From NCBI GenBank assembly GCA_000432775.1, contig HF990401.1, forward strand, positions 18,798 through 82,797: a stretch of 64,000 bases of DNA. Reading direction: 5' to 3'. The translations under genes and the position numbers were made by a program. The DNA is from Alistipes sp. CAG:831 (GTDB lineage: Bacteria > Bacteroidota > Bacteroidia > Bacteroidales > UBA932). The notes beneath the pieces are model-generated. The model had not been told where the DNA came from. It saw nothing but the letters and a program-made list of their open reading frames with translations, and ran no database searches. Every line of letters starts with the position of its first letter. Within the stretch, counting starts at the first letter, position 1. Below are positions 8,755-16,737 of this stretch, in pieces.

Positions 8755-10077
8755 CTATTCGTCTCTGAGGGCCTCGACGGGCGGCTTGCGGAGCGCTCCG
8801 GCTGCGGGAATGAGGATTGCCACGGTCACCGCCAGCAGCATGATTCCCAAGACAATACCCTCCACCGCGAGGAAGTGCGCCACGGGATCGAAGAGCAGAG
8901 GGAAGTCAGCGGCATTGAGTGGCAGACTGCCTGTAAAATTCTGCGGGACCGTAATGTCTATCTTGCCGATGAGCAGCACATTGAGCGTTATCAGTATTCC
9001 GAGGACAGCTGCCGCAGCGAAGATGATCCAGACCTCGCTCATGTAGTGCAGGAGAATGCCGCGGGGAGAGCCTCCCATTGCCCTGCGGACACCTATCTCA
9101 CCGCGCCGCTCCTCCATCCGGAGCCAACCGGTCGAGGCTACTGTCAGCAGAGCATTGATTATCAGAAAAATGAAAATGGCATTCCAGATAAAATTGCTGT
9201 CCAATACCGTCAGCTGCACATAGCTGTCGATACGCTCCTGATAACTGAACACGTCGCTGACCCGGTAATTTCCGAAGCGGAGGGTCTTTCTCCACTCTAA
9301 GCCAGCCTTCCCGATAAATTCCTCAGCATCCACACCGGGCTTGAGGCGGAAAGCGCAGCATATCTCATCCATGGCATAGGCGGCGAAATCGGGAATGTTC
9401 ATGAAAACTGCCGGGACATTGTCCGAGCAGCCGTTGGACCTGATACTGCGGATTACTCCCACGATCGGAGTTGTCCAGCCGTACTCCATATCCGGCTCGG
9501 CACAGGCCGACTCGAGGTTCCTGCCTATAGGATTCTCGCCCGGAAATACGTACTCGGCGAGATCCTCCGTGATAATCATGGACATGGGCTGGGAGTCGTC
9601 TATCCTGCCGTTCTCGGGCCATACCACCTCATAGCCGAACACCTCGAAATCATCCGGTCCCATAGCCCTGTCAATTGCCAGAAGAGTGAGGTTTGTCACA
9701 CTGTCTAGCTGGAGATTTCCTGCGGATACAGGACCTAAGCCCGGGTTGTAATCCGTTATGGGCGCCGCGCACAATACTTCCGGCATACTCTTGATCCGGT
9801 CCATTATGCGGCCGAAATCCCGGGACCACGCCTCCTCGCTGTCAGCCTGCGGGTCGTAATCCCTATTGCCGGACTGCAGCAGGTCGAACGATACGACGTA
9901 CACGCCCTCGTACTTCATCCCGTCCGGCACGGCATTGATGCGGTAGCGGGGAGTCCAGGTCTGATGGACGAGGAACCATGAGACAGCGATTATGATCACC
10001 AGCTCGATGAAAAGCCAGGAGTTGCTCCTGCGGTAGAACCACAGCTGTTTGAATATCTGTTTGAGCATATCTGTCAT
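8755..10077 (-). CDS. FtsX/MacB-type ABC permease, B-type subunit (copy 3)
   Basis: Permease of 440 residues. It has an N-terminal membrane segment, a periplasmic domain with YVFPGENPIGRNLE, and an FtsX region with RMEERRGEIGVRRAMGGSPRG and the end PPVEALRDE. The ATG at 10077 overlaps the stop of the A-type partner (ATGA), which favours translational coupling. The ATG three codons later (10068) gives MLKQIFKQLWFYRRS, which matches the start of the other B-type copies and is an equally good start. It forms the first permease pair of the operon with the gene at 10074-11366. Confidence 0.87.
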   Translation of the reverse strand: MTDMLKQIFKQLWFYRRSNSWLFIELVIIIAVSWFLVHQTWTPRYRINAVPDGMKYEGVYVVSFDLLQSGNRDYDPQADSEEAWSRDFGRIMDRIKSMPEVLCAAPITDYNPGLGPVSAGNLQLDSVTNLTLLAIDRAMGPDDFEVFGYEVVWPENGRIDDSQPMSMIITEDLAEYVFPGENPIGRNLESACAEPDMEYGWTTPIVGVIRSIRSNGCSDNVPAVFMNIPDFAAYAMDEICCAFRLKPGVDAEEFIGKAGLEWRKTLRFGNYRVSDVFSYQERIDSYVQLTVLDSNFIWNAIFIFLIINALLTVASTGWLRMEERRGEIGVRRAMGGSPRGILLHYMSEVWIIFAAAAVLGILITLNVLLIGKIDITVPQNFTGSLPLNAADFPLLFDPVAHFLAVEGIVLGIMLLAVTVAILIPAAGALRKPPVEALRDE

Positions 10078-11366
10078 TTTTTATAGTTCAACGATTCGGT
10101 GATGGGGCGCCGGATGACCTTGGCGGCAGGTATCAGGGCCGATACAAGGTTGAGCACCAAGATGATTCCCAGCAGAGCCAGGTACAGCCAGAGTTTGAAG
10201 AAATCCCTGAAGTCGAAGAATCCCGAATCGGGAATCTCTCCCATCTGCGATATATTGTCCATGAAACTGCCTGGCACCAGTGAGTTGAGCTGACGCGAGA
10301 ACAGGGCGATGATCAGCCAAGCGGCCAGCAGGCCCACAACTCCGCCGATAATGGTCATCAGCAGGTTCTCCCCCGCTATCTGGGCTATGATGGAGCGGGG
10401 TCCGGCCCCGAACGACTTGCGGGTGCCGAACTCGGTCAGACGGGCCTCCATGCGGGAGCCCACCATGCCCGAGAGATTGAGCAGCGGCACTATAAGGATA
10501 ATCAGCACCACTCCTATGCCCAGCCACGTATATGCCGCCGAGCTCAGCTCGCTCCAGGCGAACAGCGACTTGCGGTAGGAGTCGAACGACTTCAGTTCCA
10601 TCGTTATACCATTTGCCTCCGCATACCGGCTCACTCTGCCGGTTATCTCCTCCTTGATAATGCCGAAATCCGATCTGTCCTCAGCTAAAATCAGCAGCGT
10701 TCCCATTCCAAGAAGTCCGCTCGGAGAGAAGCCGCTGTCCTCGCTCAGGCTCTGAGGCAGCCATACTCCGGCAAAAGCCGTGGCAGCACTCATCGGCACA
10801 TCCCTTACGACTCCGCATACGGTCATTGTGTGCCCGCCAAAGTAAACCGTCTCGCCTACCGCATCCGTCCGGCCGAACAGACTCCGCGCCGTAGACTCCG
10901 ATATCACGGTCTCGGCAGTATTGGGCACCATCCCGTTCTGCGATATCGCCCGTCCTTCAATGAAGTCGTAGTCGAACACCTTCCAGAAATCCAGATCCAC
11001 ATATTTCCCGTACACCTTCGTCACCTCCTCTTCCCCGCTCTCCAGCACCACAAAACCTCCTTCAGCCGGACTTGTCAGAGACCAGGCTTCCACTCCCGGC
11101 ACATCCATCATGAACTGTTCTGCGAACTTTGAGGTCACTCCGCTCTGGTAGTACGACCCATCGTTCATCTCCGCAAGCGACTTCAGCACCATCATCCTGT
11201 CCCGGTGCGTCTCCGGAACCGTGTTGACCACCCTCGACGACAACACCGTCAGGAAGGCCATCACCAACGACAGCGACAGAGCCGTCCCTGCAATGAACAC
11301 GGCACTGTACACCCTGTTCATCCGTAGGTTGTACCATGCCTGCTTGAAATACATCCTTAATTTCAT
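10074..11366 (-). CDS. FtsX/MacB-type ABC permease, A-type subunit (copy 3, first gene of operon)
   Basis: Permease of 430 residues, first gene of the minus-strand efflux operon. It starts MKLRMYFKQAWYNLRMNRVY. The first membrane segment is near 21-42, the periplasmic motifs are FGRTDAVGETVYF and VCGVVRDVPMSAA, the FtsX loop is RMEARLTEFGTRKSFGAG, and the tail is RRPITESLNYKK. Its stop overlaps the start of the B-type gene by four bases. The 5' leader is about 145 bases if transcription starts from the sigma-54 promoter at 11523-11537. Substrate unknown; the family role would be export of peptides, lipids or drugs through the TolC partner. Confidence 0.88.
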   Translation of the reverse strand: MKLRMYFKQAWYNLRMNRVYSAVFIAGTALSLSLVMAFLTVLSSRVVNTVPETHRDRMMVLKSLAEMNDGSYYQSGVTSKFAEQFMMDVPGVEAWSLTSPAEGGFVVLESGEEEVTKVYGKYVDLDFWKVFDYDFIEGRAISQNGMVPNTAETVISESTARSLFGRTDAVGETVYFGGHTMTVCGVVRDVPMSAATAFAGVWLPQSLSEDSGFSPSGLLGMGTLLILAEDRSDFGIIKEEITGRVSRYAEANGITMELKSFDSYRKSLFAWSELSSAAYTWLGIGVVLIILIVPLLNLSGMVGSRMEARLTEFGTRKSFGAGPRSIIAQIAGENLLMTIIGGVVGLLAAWLIIALFSRQLNSLVPGSFMDNISQMGEIPDSGFFDFRDFFKLWLYLALLGIILVLNLVSALIPAAKVIRRPITESLNYKK

Positions 11367-11522
11367 ATACTGTTTTTTATCCGTTTCTTCATTATTTCTT
11401 CCGTCTCACATCTCCTTTCCCTTCCCTATTTCCTTCCGCATCACATCTTTCTTTTCCCCATATTTTCCCTCATCACAAAGTCCACCCTTAAAGCGGACAC
11501 TCCTACCCCCGCACAGCACACG

Positions 11523-11537
11523 GCAACCACCGTGCCA
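11523..11537 (-). promoter_or_regulatory. Sigma-54 (RpoN) promoter of the ABC efflux operon
   Basis: On the minus strand the sequence is TGGCACGGTGGTTGC. This matches the -24/-12 consensus TGGCACG-N4-TTGC at every defined base. The predicted start is near 11511, about 145 bases before the first permease ATG at 11366. Sigma-54 promoters need an ATP-dependent enhancer-binding activator, and two palindromes suited to that role lie 46-80 bases upstream. No sigma-54 activator gene is in the window. The match is seen directly; use by RpoN is inferred from the consensus. Confidence 0.8.
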
Positions 11538-11582
11538 CTTTTATACCATACTAATTAACAAATATTTACAAACACTGAGCAG

Positions 11583-11616
11583 TGTACGGAAACGGACAAC
11601 TGTCCGATATCGGACA
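11583..11616. promoter_or_regulatory. Tandem TGTCCG-N4-CGGACA enhancer-type palindromes
   Basis: Two inverted repeats 18 bases apart centre to centre. Positions 11583-11598 read TGTACG-GAAA-CGGACA (one mismatch) and 11601-11616 read TGTCCG-ATAT-CGGACA, a perfect 16-base palindrome. Further CGGACA half-sites lie at 11634 and 11648. They sit roughly 70-105 bases upstream of the predicted sigma-54 start, the usual place for a bacterial enhancer-binding protein dimer pair. Probably the target of an NtrC-type response regulator encoded elsewhere. Confidence 0.7.
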
Positions 11617-11687
11617 CCTCCCGGCGGTCAATCCGGACACCCTATTGCGGACATAAACACAGCATGCGGAGGCACCGCGGCTATTCC

Positions 11688-11704
11688 ACTCCTTCCGAAG
11701 GAGT
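11688..11704. repeat. ACTCCTTCCGAAGGAGT palindrome, copy 1
   Basis: Eight-base arms ACTCCTTC/GAAGGAGT around one central base. The same sequence occurs at 11727-11743 and, in reverse orientation, at 30599-30615. It lies in the shared upstream region of two divergent genes, so it is not positioned as a terminator for either. It looks like a dispersed small palindromic repeat of this genome. Confidence 0.75.
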
Positions 11705-11726
11705 CAAAAAAACGCGGGTATGGCCT

Positions 11727-11743
11727 ACTCCTTCCGAAGGAGT
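11727..11743. repeat. ACTCCTTCCGAAGGAGT palindrome, copy 2
   Basis: Exact second copy of the palindrome at 11688-11704, starting 39 bases later, with the bases GTCA shared on its right flank. The direct repetition suggests local duplication of a repeat unit. See also the copy near 30.6 kb and the related CACCTTCCGAAGGTG array near 48.3 kb. Confidence 0.75.
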
Positions 11744-11923
11744 CAGAAGGAGTGACGAGGCAAATCTTTCGCCGATGTCTACTTTGGAAAAAATGTTTAA
11801 CTGAATTATTTTTTCTGTGTCTACTTTTTCATGCTGGCACAAACTGCAGTCAGAGGGGATGGAAAACGCATGTTTTTCGCGCCTCATTTTATAGGAAAAC
11901 GCAGTTGTTTCAAGAATAAACCT

Positions 11924-11931
11924 TATCTTTG
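11924..11931 (+). promoter_or_regulatory. -7 element (TATCTTTG) for the DUF4143 ATPase gene
   Basis: TATCTTTG fits the Bacteroidota TAnnTTTG -7 box and lies 20 bases before the ATG at 11952. A TTG at 11905 is a weak -33 candidate at shorter than usual spacing. Confidence 0.55.
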
Positions 11932-11951
11932 GAACTGAAAAACACACAGAT

Positions 11952-13274
11952 ATGCTTTACAGGAAAATCGCAGGACTTATCGAGAAACATCTCGCATCCG
12001 GCTCCAACAGGCTGCTGGTCATCGACGGAGCCAGACAGGTCGGAAAATCATACATCATACGCTGGGTCGGCAAACGTATGTTTCCCAACTACATAGAGAT
12101 AAATATGGAGGAGGACAAGCTGGGCGGCCGGATCTTCGCACAGGCAAGGACAGTCCAGGACTTCTATCTGGCACTGAGCGTAGTTGCAGGAGACAGGATG
12201 AAGAACAAGGAGTCGACATTGGTATTCATCGATGAGATACAGGCATACGACCACCTGCTGACATTGTCCAAGTTCCTGCTGGCGGACGGCAGATTCACCT
12301 ACATCGCCAGCGGTTCCCAGCTTGGAGTGACACTGAAAAACACCCAGTCCGTTCCGGTCGGAAGCCTCTCGATCCAGCACATGTATCCGATGGACTTCGA
12401 GGAATTCCTGCTCGCGAACGGTGTCGGCACGGAAGCAGTGGCCTCCATGCGGGAGAGCTTCCATAGGAATGAGGCCCTTCCCGAGGCGATGCATGACAAG
12501 ATACTGGACTTCTTCAGAAAATACCTTTTGGTGGGTGGTCTGCCGGACGCGGTGAACAAGTATCTGGAAAGCAGGAATGTCACGGAATTCAGAAGCGTAC
12601 AGCAGGAGGTACACGCGCTGTACGGCATAGATGCCTCGAAATACGAGCAGGAGAATAACCGGAGACTGAAAGTGCGCAGGATATTCGACATGGTTCCTTC
12701 CAATCTCGAGAACAAAAAGAAACGCATGGTCATCACTGAGATTGAGAACAAGAAGTGGAAGCGGTCGGAGAATTACGCAGATGAGTTCGACTACCTGATA
12801 TCGGCAGGTATAGTCCTGGAGGTCAAGGCCGTCAGCACCCCGTCTTATCCGCTGGTGGAGAACAGCGGGAAAAACCTTCTGAAACTGTATCTGAACGATG
12901 TGGGAATACTTTCCGGCATTTTCTACCACAACAACATCATGGCTGTCATGTCTGACATCCGCAGCATCAACCTCGGCTCCGTCTATGAGACAGTTGTAGC
13001 ACAGGAGCTGCGGGCACACGGATACGACCTGTACTATTACGACAACAAGAAGAACGGAGAAGTGGATTTCCTGATTGACGATGCGGACAATCTTTCCAAT
13101 ATTCCGATAGAGGTCAAATCCGGGAAAGACTACACAGTTCACAGCGCGCTGAACAAGTTCCTGTCCACCAAGGAATACAATATAAAGCGGGCAGTCGTGC
13201 TCTCGAACGGGCGCGAGGTGTTTACAAAAGACGGAATCACATACCTTCCGGTCTACTACGTAATGTTCTTCTAG
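11952..13274 (+). CDS. AAA-type ATPase with C-terminal DUF4143 domain
   Basis: Protein of 440 residues. The AAA part has Walker A GARQVGKS at 26-33 and Walker B LVFIDEIQ at 90-97, followed by SGSQLGV, the sensor-like motif of the family. The C-terminal DUF4143 domain carries the nuclease-like strand pattern EVDFLID (about 369-375) and IPIEVKSGK near 387-395. These proteins are common in Bacteroidota and archaea. Their role is not established, though the C-terminal fold resembles PD-(D/E)XK nucleases. It is a single gene with its own promoter, convergent with hemW and unrelated to the efflux operon. Family is certain; biological role unknown. Confidence 0.88.
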   Translation: MLYRKIAGLIEKHLASGSNRLLVIDGARQVGKSYIIRWVGKRMFPNYIEINMEEDKLGGRIFAQARTVQDFYLALSVVAGDRMKNKESTLVFIDEIQAYDHLLTLSKFLLADGRFTYIASGSQLGVTLKNTQSVPVGSLSIQHMYPMDFEEFLLANGVGTEAVASMRESFHRNEALPEAMHDKILDFFRKYLLVGGLPDAVNKYLESRNVTEFRSVQQEVHALYGIDASKYEQENNRRLKVRRIFDMVPSNLENKKKRMVITEIENKKWKRSENYADEFDYLISAGIVLEVKAVSTPSYPLVENSGKNLLKLYLNDVGILSGIFYHNNIMAVMSDIRSINLGSVYETVVAQELRAHGYDLYYYDNKKNGEVDFLIDDADNLSNIPIEVKSGKDYTVHSALNKFLSTKEYNIKRAVVLSNGREVFTKDGITYLPVYYVMFF

Positions 13275-13374
13275 AACGTATCCCACCATACCGGCACACT
13301 ATAATGGGCCACACTCCGGAGGGCACTCGCAGCGGACAGAAACGGAGGATGTCGCACTCGGCACACATTATTCC

Positions 13375-14778
13375 CTATGGCAGCAGCTCCCGGATGATGG
13401 AGTCGCTGATAAAAAGGCGGTCGGGTGGAATGCGGAGGCGGCCGTCACGTAAAATGAGGGAGCCGGTGCTCAATAGACGGTCAATAGAGGTCTGCATAAA
13501 ACGGGGCAGGCGCAAAAGGGGCAGGCCGTCCGCTGTGCGCAGGCCGAGCATGACGGTCTCGGTGAGAATGTCTTCGCCGGTAAGAACCTCCCAGGACGCT
13601 ACGGACGGCAGGCCAAGGAATCCAAATGAACCGGAAGCACCTGAATCCCCGGAAGAACCGGAGGCAACCGGCGGCAAAGCAGCCGAATCCCCGAACGCAG
13701 CGATGTACCGGTCTACATCCGGGACATTCCACGAGCGGCGGCGGTCTCCGTCGAAGGAGTGGGCACCGGGGCCGAGGCCGATGTATGGGCTGCGGTCCCA
13801 ATAGCCGCTGTTGTGGACAGCGCGGCGGCCGGGGAGGGAGAAATTGGAGACCTCGTACTGCACGTAGCCTGCGGAAGCGAGGCGTCTCTGCAGGAGGGAG
13901 TACTGGGCGGCGCACAGTTCGTCAGAGGGCTCCAGGTACCGGCCGGAGGAGGCCATTTCCCCGAGGACGCTGCCCTCGTCCAGTCCCATCTGATAGGCGG
14001 AGATATGCTCCGGCCTCAGGCGCATAATGGTCTCGAGGTCATTGTCCCACAGCCGCATCAGGTCCTCGTCCGAAGAACTGTGGGCTCCACCGGCCCGGCT
14101 CCCATCCGCAGTGCCGGAGCCGTGGAGCTGCCCGGCCTTACCTCTACCCGAAATATCAGAGCCACAGGGATGCCCCGCCAGCACATTTCCGTCCGCTGAG
14201 TCAGCGGCATCCTGCTGCCCTGGATCATAGCCGAAAATCAGGTCGAGGGAGATATTGCCGAAACCGGCGGAACGCAGCACCCGGAACGCCTCCACCGCCT
14301 CCACAGCACCGTGCCTCCTGGCCATCCAGCGCAGACTCCTGTCGCAGAAGGACTGCACGCCCATACTGACGCGGTTGACCCCGAGCCGTCGCAGGGCCAG
14401 GGCATATTCCTCCGTGACATCATCGGGATTGACCTCCATGGTGAACTCAGCGAACGGGAAGATTCCGGCGGCATCGCCTGAAATGGTACTGCCGGAAGGG
14501 CCGCTGAAATTGACATAATCCGAAGCCGTTCCCCCCTGAAGTACCGCAGAAATCGCCCGGACCACCTCCTCGAGTTGCTCTACAGGCCATAGCGAGGGTG
14601 TGCCTCCCCCGATGTAGAGGGTTGACGGCCTGGAGCATTGACATAAAAAAGCCTTCCGCAGGTCTATCTCCCGCAGAAGGCTTTCAGTGTATTTTCCTAT
14701 CTTGTCCCTTTCCCTTACCGAATAGAATCCGCAGTAGGTGCAGAACGATTTGCAGAAGGGAAAGTGAATGTATATCAT
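13375..14778 (-). CDS. hemW: HemW, radical-SAM haem chaperone, with three linker insertions
   Basis: Coproporphyrinogen oxidase-like radical SAM protein. The 4Fe-4S motif CKSFCTYCGF (residues 9-18) has the CxxxCxxCxF form typical of HemW rather than of true HemN. GGGTPS is at 58-63, a SAM-binding region follows, and HNSGYW is near 322-327. HemW delivers haem to target proteins in the cytoplasm or inner membrane. At 467 residues it is about 80-90 longer than usual. The excess lies in three Gly/Ser/Ala/Asp-rich stretches at about 81-108, 187-239 and 365-394, between conserved blocks and in frame. It follows the coiled-coil gene at 14803-15741 by 24 bases, probably in one transcript. Confidence 0.87.
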   Translation of the reverse strand: MIYIHFPFCKSFCTYCGFYSVRERDKIGKYTESLLREIDLRKAFLCQCSRPSTLYIGGGTPSLWPVEQLEEVVRAISAVLQGGTASDYVNFSGPSGSTISGDAAGIFPFAEFTMEVNPDDVTEEYALALRRLGVNRVSMGVQSFCDRSLRWMARRHGAVEAVEAFRVLRSAGFGNISLDLIFGYDPGQQDAADSADGNVLAGHPCGSDISGRGKAGQLHGSGTADGSRAGGAHSSSDEDLMRLWDNDLETIMRLRPEHISAYQMGLDEGSVLGEMASSGRYLEPSDELCAAQYSLLQRRLASAGYVQYEVSNFSLPGRRAVHNSGYWDRSPYIGLGPGAHSFDGDRRRSWNVPDVDRYIAAFGDSAALPPVASGSSGDSGASGSFGFLGLPSVASWEVLTGEDILTETVMLGLRTADGLPLLRLPRFMQTSIDRLLSTGSLILRDGRLRIPPDRLFISDSIIRELLP

Positions 14779-14802
14779 CTCTGTATGTACCGGAAAGGAA
14801 GG

Positions 14803-15741
14803 CTATCTGAGCAGAATGTCACCGGTGCCCAGCAGACCGGACTCTGTATAGGCTTCCACCGTGTACACTCCCTTGGAGAACTGCTCCGAAGCGAAATAGA
14901 TGCATACCTCGACCTCGGCTCCCTGGTAATCCACCTCACGCGACTCGGAATATACGAGCTGCTCGCCGTTCATCTCGAAGATACGCTGCTGGTCGGAGGT
15001 CATCAGGATTCCGTCCGGTCCCTTGACACGGATATACACCCGCATGGGGCCTTTGGGAGCAATGGAGTTCTCTATGAGCGACAGGCAGGTACGGAGTTTC
15101 TTTATACGGCTGCTGCGGTCGGTTTCCTTGTTGGAGGCGTTGATGCCCACGATATTGATGCCGCGGCCCTTGATCTCAGAGCCCTGCTCCACGAGACGGG
15201 CGTACTCATCGGTGGTCTTGCTGAGTTCCTGATAGCGCTCGGCTGACTTGGCGGCTTCAGCACGGGCCAGCTCGGCGTCCTTGCGCAACGCGATATTAAG
15301 AGTGTTGAGCGAGTCTATCTGGAAGATATAGTGCTTCATGATGGAACGGAGGGTACCGAGCTCCTTCTCGTATTGACGGATCTTGCTGCGGTTGGCGGCA
15401 TCGGTCTGCTTGATGCGGTCGAGCAGCTGGCTGACCTTCTCACGCTCGCGGTCCAGCTGGACATTGAGGCTGTCGTTGTTCGACGAAAGCTGGGCATACT
15501 CGCCCTGCAGCTCAATCAATTCATTGGTCAGGTTCTGCTTGTCTATGGTCAGGTCATCTATCATCTTCTGCCTGTCTATCCATACATACGCAAACACTCC
15601 CGCCAGCACAACGGCTACGGCGGCCAGGACTATCACGGTGATTTTAAGTCCTTTGTTACTATTGTCATATCTGCTGTTCTGAGGGTTCCATTCGGGAGCG
15701 GAACCGCTGACTACGGGTCTGTTGTTCTCTTCCATGTTCAA
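14803..15741 (-). CDS. Membrane-anchored coiled-coil protein of unknown function
   Basis: Protein of 312 residues. A polar N-terminal 30 residues are followed by one membrane segment (about 34-54). A long coiled coil (about 58-180, rich in leucine, glutamate and lysine heptads, e.g. LDREREKVSQLLDRIKQTDA) leads to a C-terminal beta-rich domain (about 195-312; MRVYIRVKGPDGILMTSDQQ, ending TGDILLR). The topology suggests an inner-membrane anchor with a periplasmic rod and head. Similar proteins occur widely in Bacteroidota without a known role. A second ATG at codon 3 is also possible as start. It lies upstream of hemW in the same direction and is divergent from the gene at 15821. Confidence 0.75.
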   Translation of the reverse strand: MNMEENNRPVVSGSAPEWNPQNSRYDNSNKGLKITVIVLAAVAVVLAGVFAYVWIDRQKMIDDLTIDKQNLTNELIELQGEYAQLSSNNDSLNVQLDREREKVSQLLDRIKQTDAANRSKIRQYEKELGTLRSIMKHYIFQIDSLNTLNIALRKDAELARAEAAKSAERYQELSKTTDEYARLVEQGSEIKGRGINIVGINASNKETDRSSRIKKLRTCLSLIENSIAPKGPMRVYIRVKGPDGILMTSDQQRIFEMNGEQLVYSESREVDYQGAEVEVCIYFASEQFSKGVYTVEAYTESGLLGTGDILLR

Positions 15742-15762
15742 TTATGTGCTTTTAGTGTAAGG

Positions 15763-15770
15763 CAAAAATA
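15763..15770 (-). promoter_or_regulatory. -7 element (TATTTTTG) for the coiled-coil protein/hemW unit
   Basis: TATTTTTG on the minus strand, 22 bases upstream of the ATG at 15741. A TTTG lies 22 bases further upstream (15793-15796 on the plus strand as CAAA), slightly wider than the usual 19. Confidence 0.55.
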
Positions 15771-15781
15771 ATACGATTTGC

Positions 15782-15789
15782 TATATTTG
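15782..15789 (+). promoter_or_regulatory. -7 element (TATATTTG) for the membrane protein gene at 15821
   Basis: TATATTTG matches the Bacteroidota -7 box and lies 31 bases before the ATG at 15821. It sits back to back with the leftward -7 box at 15763-15770, so the two divergent units share one short control region. Confidence 0.5.
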
Positions 15790-15820
15790 CGGCAAAATTA
15801 ATCAAAAACAGCGAAAAATC

Positions 15821-16453
15821 ATGAGTCCTAAAGCCCGCAGGGTCGTCAGATCCGTCAAATACTTCTTCGTCTTCATCATACTCGGCTGCCTGGCACTTGC
15901 CATTGTCACCCTCATCACTCCCGGCGCGCATATCGCTGACTTGTTCAAGCCATTCGATCAGGGCGGCATGCTCAAGGAAGGTGCATGGTGGCAGATGCTG
16001 CTGCTCTTCGGAGCCATAGCCGTCGTATATCCCGGCCTGGTATTTGTGAAGAAGGAAGTGATGATAGAAGGTGATTTTGAAGACCACAGAGACACCATCG
16101 TCAACCAGTTCGAGAGCCTCGGCTACGTAAAGACAGCTGAGGACGAAGACAAGCTGACTTTCCGCATACGCAGCAAGTACACCCGCTTCATGAGGGCCTA
16201 CGAGGATGCCGTGACCATCACCAAAGGCACAGCCCCGTTGATTCTCAGCGGCAATAGAAAAGACATCCTCCGTCTGGAAAGCCACATCACTTACGCCCTT
16301 CGCGATGACATCGGAGAGGGCGCGGCGCAAAAGCACGATGACCCCTACGACTTCGGCGGCGGACGCAGCGGACAGAATGCGTCTCTCGGACAGCAGGATG
16401 ACAATGGTGACGCATCCGGGCCAGACTCCGGAGAACATCAGAAAACTGAGTAA
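15821..16453 (+). CDS. Two-segment membrane protein, unknown function
   Basis: Protein of 210 residues. Two hydrophobic segments (about 14-36 and 62-78) frame a short loop. A cytoplasmic domain of about 100 residues follows, with a mixed alpha/beta pattern (GDFEDHRDTIVNQFESLGYV to LILSGNRKDILRLESHITYA). The tail is acidic, glycine-rich and apparently disordered (GGGRSGQNASLGQQDDNGD). No family was recognised. It is followed after 12 bases by a DUF2007 gene, which suggests co-expression. Confidence 0.7.
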   Translation: MSPKARRVVRSVKYFFVFIILGCLALAIVTLITPGAHIADLFKPFDQGGMLKEGAWWQMLLLFGAIAVVYPGLVFVKKEVMIEGDFEDHRDTIVNQFESLGYVKTAEDEDKLTFRIRSKYTRFMRAYEDAVTITKGTAPLILSGNRKDILRLESHITYALRDDIGEGAAQKHDDPYDFGGGRSGQNASLGQQDDNGDASGPDSGEHQKTE

Positions 16454-16465
16454 AACAGGCATAAC

Positions 16466-16696
16466 ATGAAAGTAGTCCAGAAATTCGACAACGCCATCTC
16501 CGCCAACATCTGTAAAGGTGTCCTTGAGGAAAACGGTGTCCCTGCCTTTGTCCTAGGCGAAAACCTCGTCTGGTCCACCGGGGCCGTCAACACTGACCTG
16601 GTATCCATAGAGGTAGTGGTCGACGACTCCCTTTACGATGAAGCCATGCGGATTCTCGGCTCCGAGCCCTCCGGACAAGAGATACGGCAGAACTGA
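16466..16696 (+). CDS. DUF2007-family small protein
   Basis: Soluble protein of 76 residues beginning MKVVQKFDNAISANICKGVL, with the strand-helix pattern of DUF2007 (putative signal-transducing, ferredoxin-like fold): an early KVVQxF strand, AxxxKGxLExNGVPAFV, then VSIEVVVDDSLYDEAMRIL. Such proteins often sit next to membrane proteins. No catalytic residues are evident. Likely co-transcribed with the membrane protein 12 bases upstream. Confidence 0.75.
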   Translation: MKVVQKFDNAISANICKGVLEENGVPAFVLGENLVWSTGAVNTDLVSIEVVVDDSLYDEAMRILGSEPSGQEIRQN

Positions 16697-16737
16697 TTGT
16701 AAACGCATTTTACACCGCCAAAACCTATGACTGCATT

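Larger units (their letters stand above)
11367..11951. other. 585-base divergent control region with sigma-54 promoter, enhancer sites and repeats
   Basis: No gene is supported here. Leftward it carries the untranslated leader and sigma-54 promoter of the efflux operon with its upstream palindromes. In the middle are two copies of a 17-base palindrome (11688 and 11727). On the right is a TAnnTTTG promoter for the DUF4143 ATPase gene. The frames that cross the region overlap repeats and have no recognisable domains. Confidence 0.7.

Noticed and set aside
11221..11947. Plus and minus frames spanning the sigma-54 control region
   Set aside because: They read through promoter palindromes and repeats; no coding signature.
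12048..13289. 413-codon frame opposite the DUF4143 ATPase gene
   Set aside because: The plus-strand gene has Walker motifs and a promoter; the antisense frame has neither.
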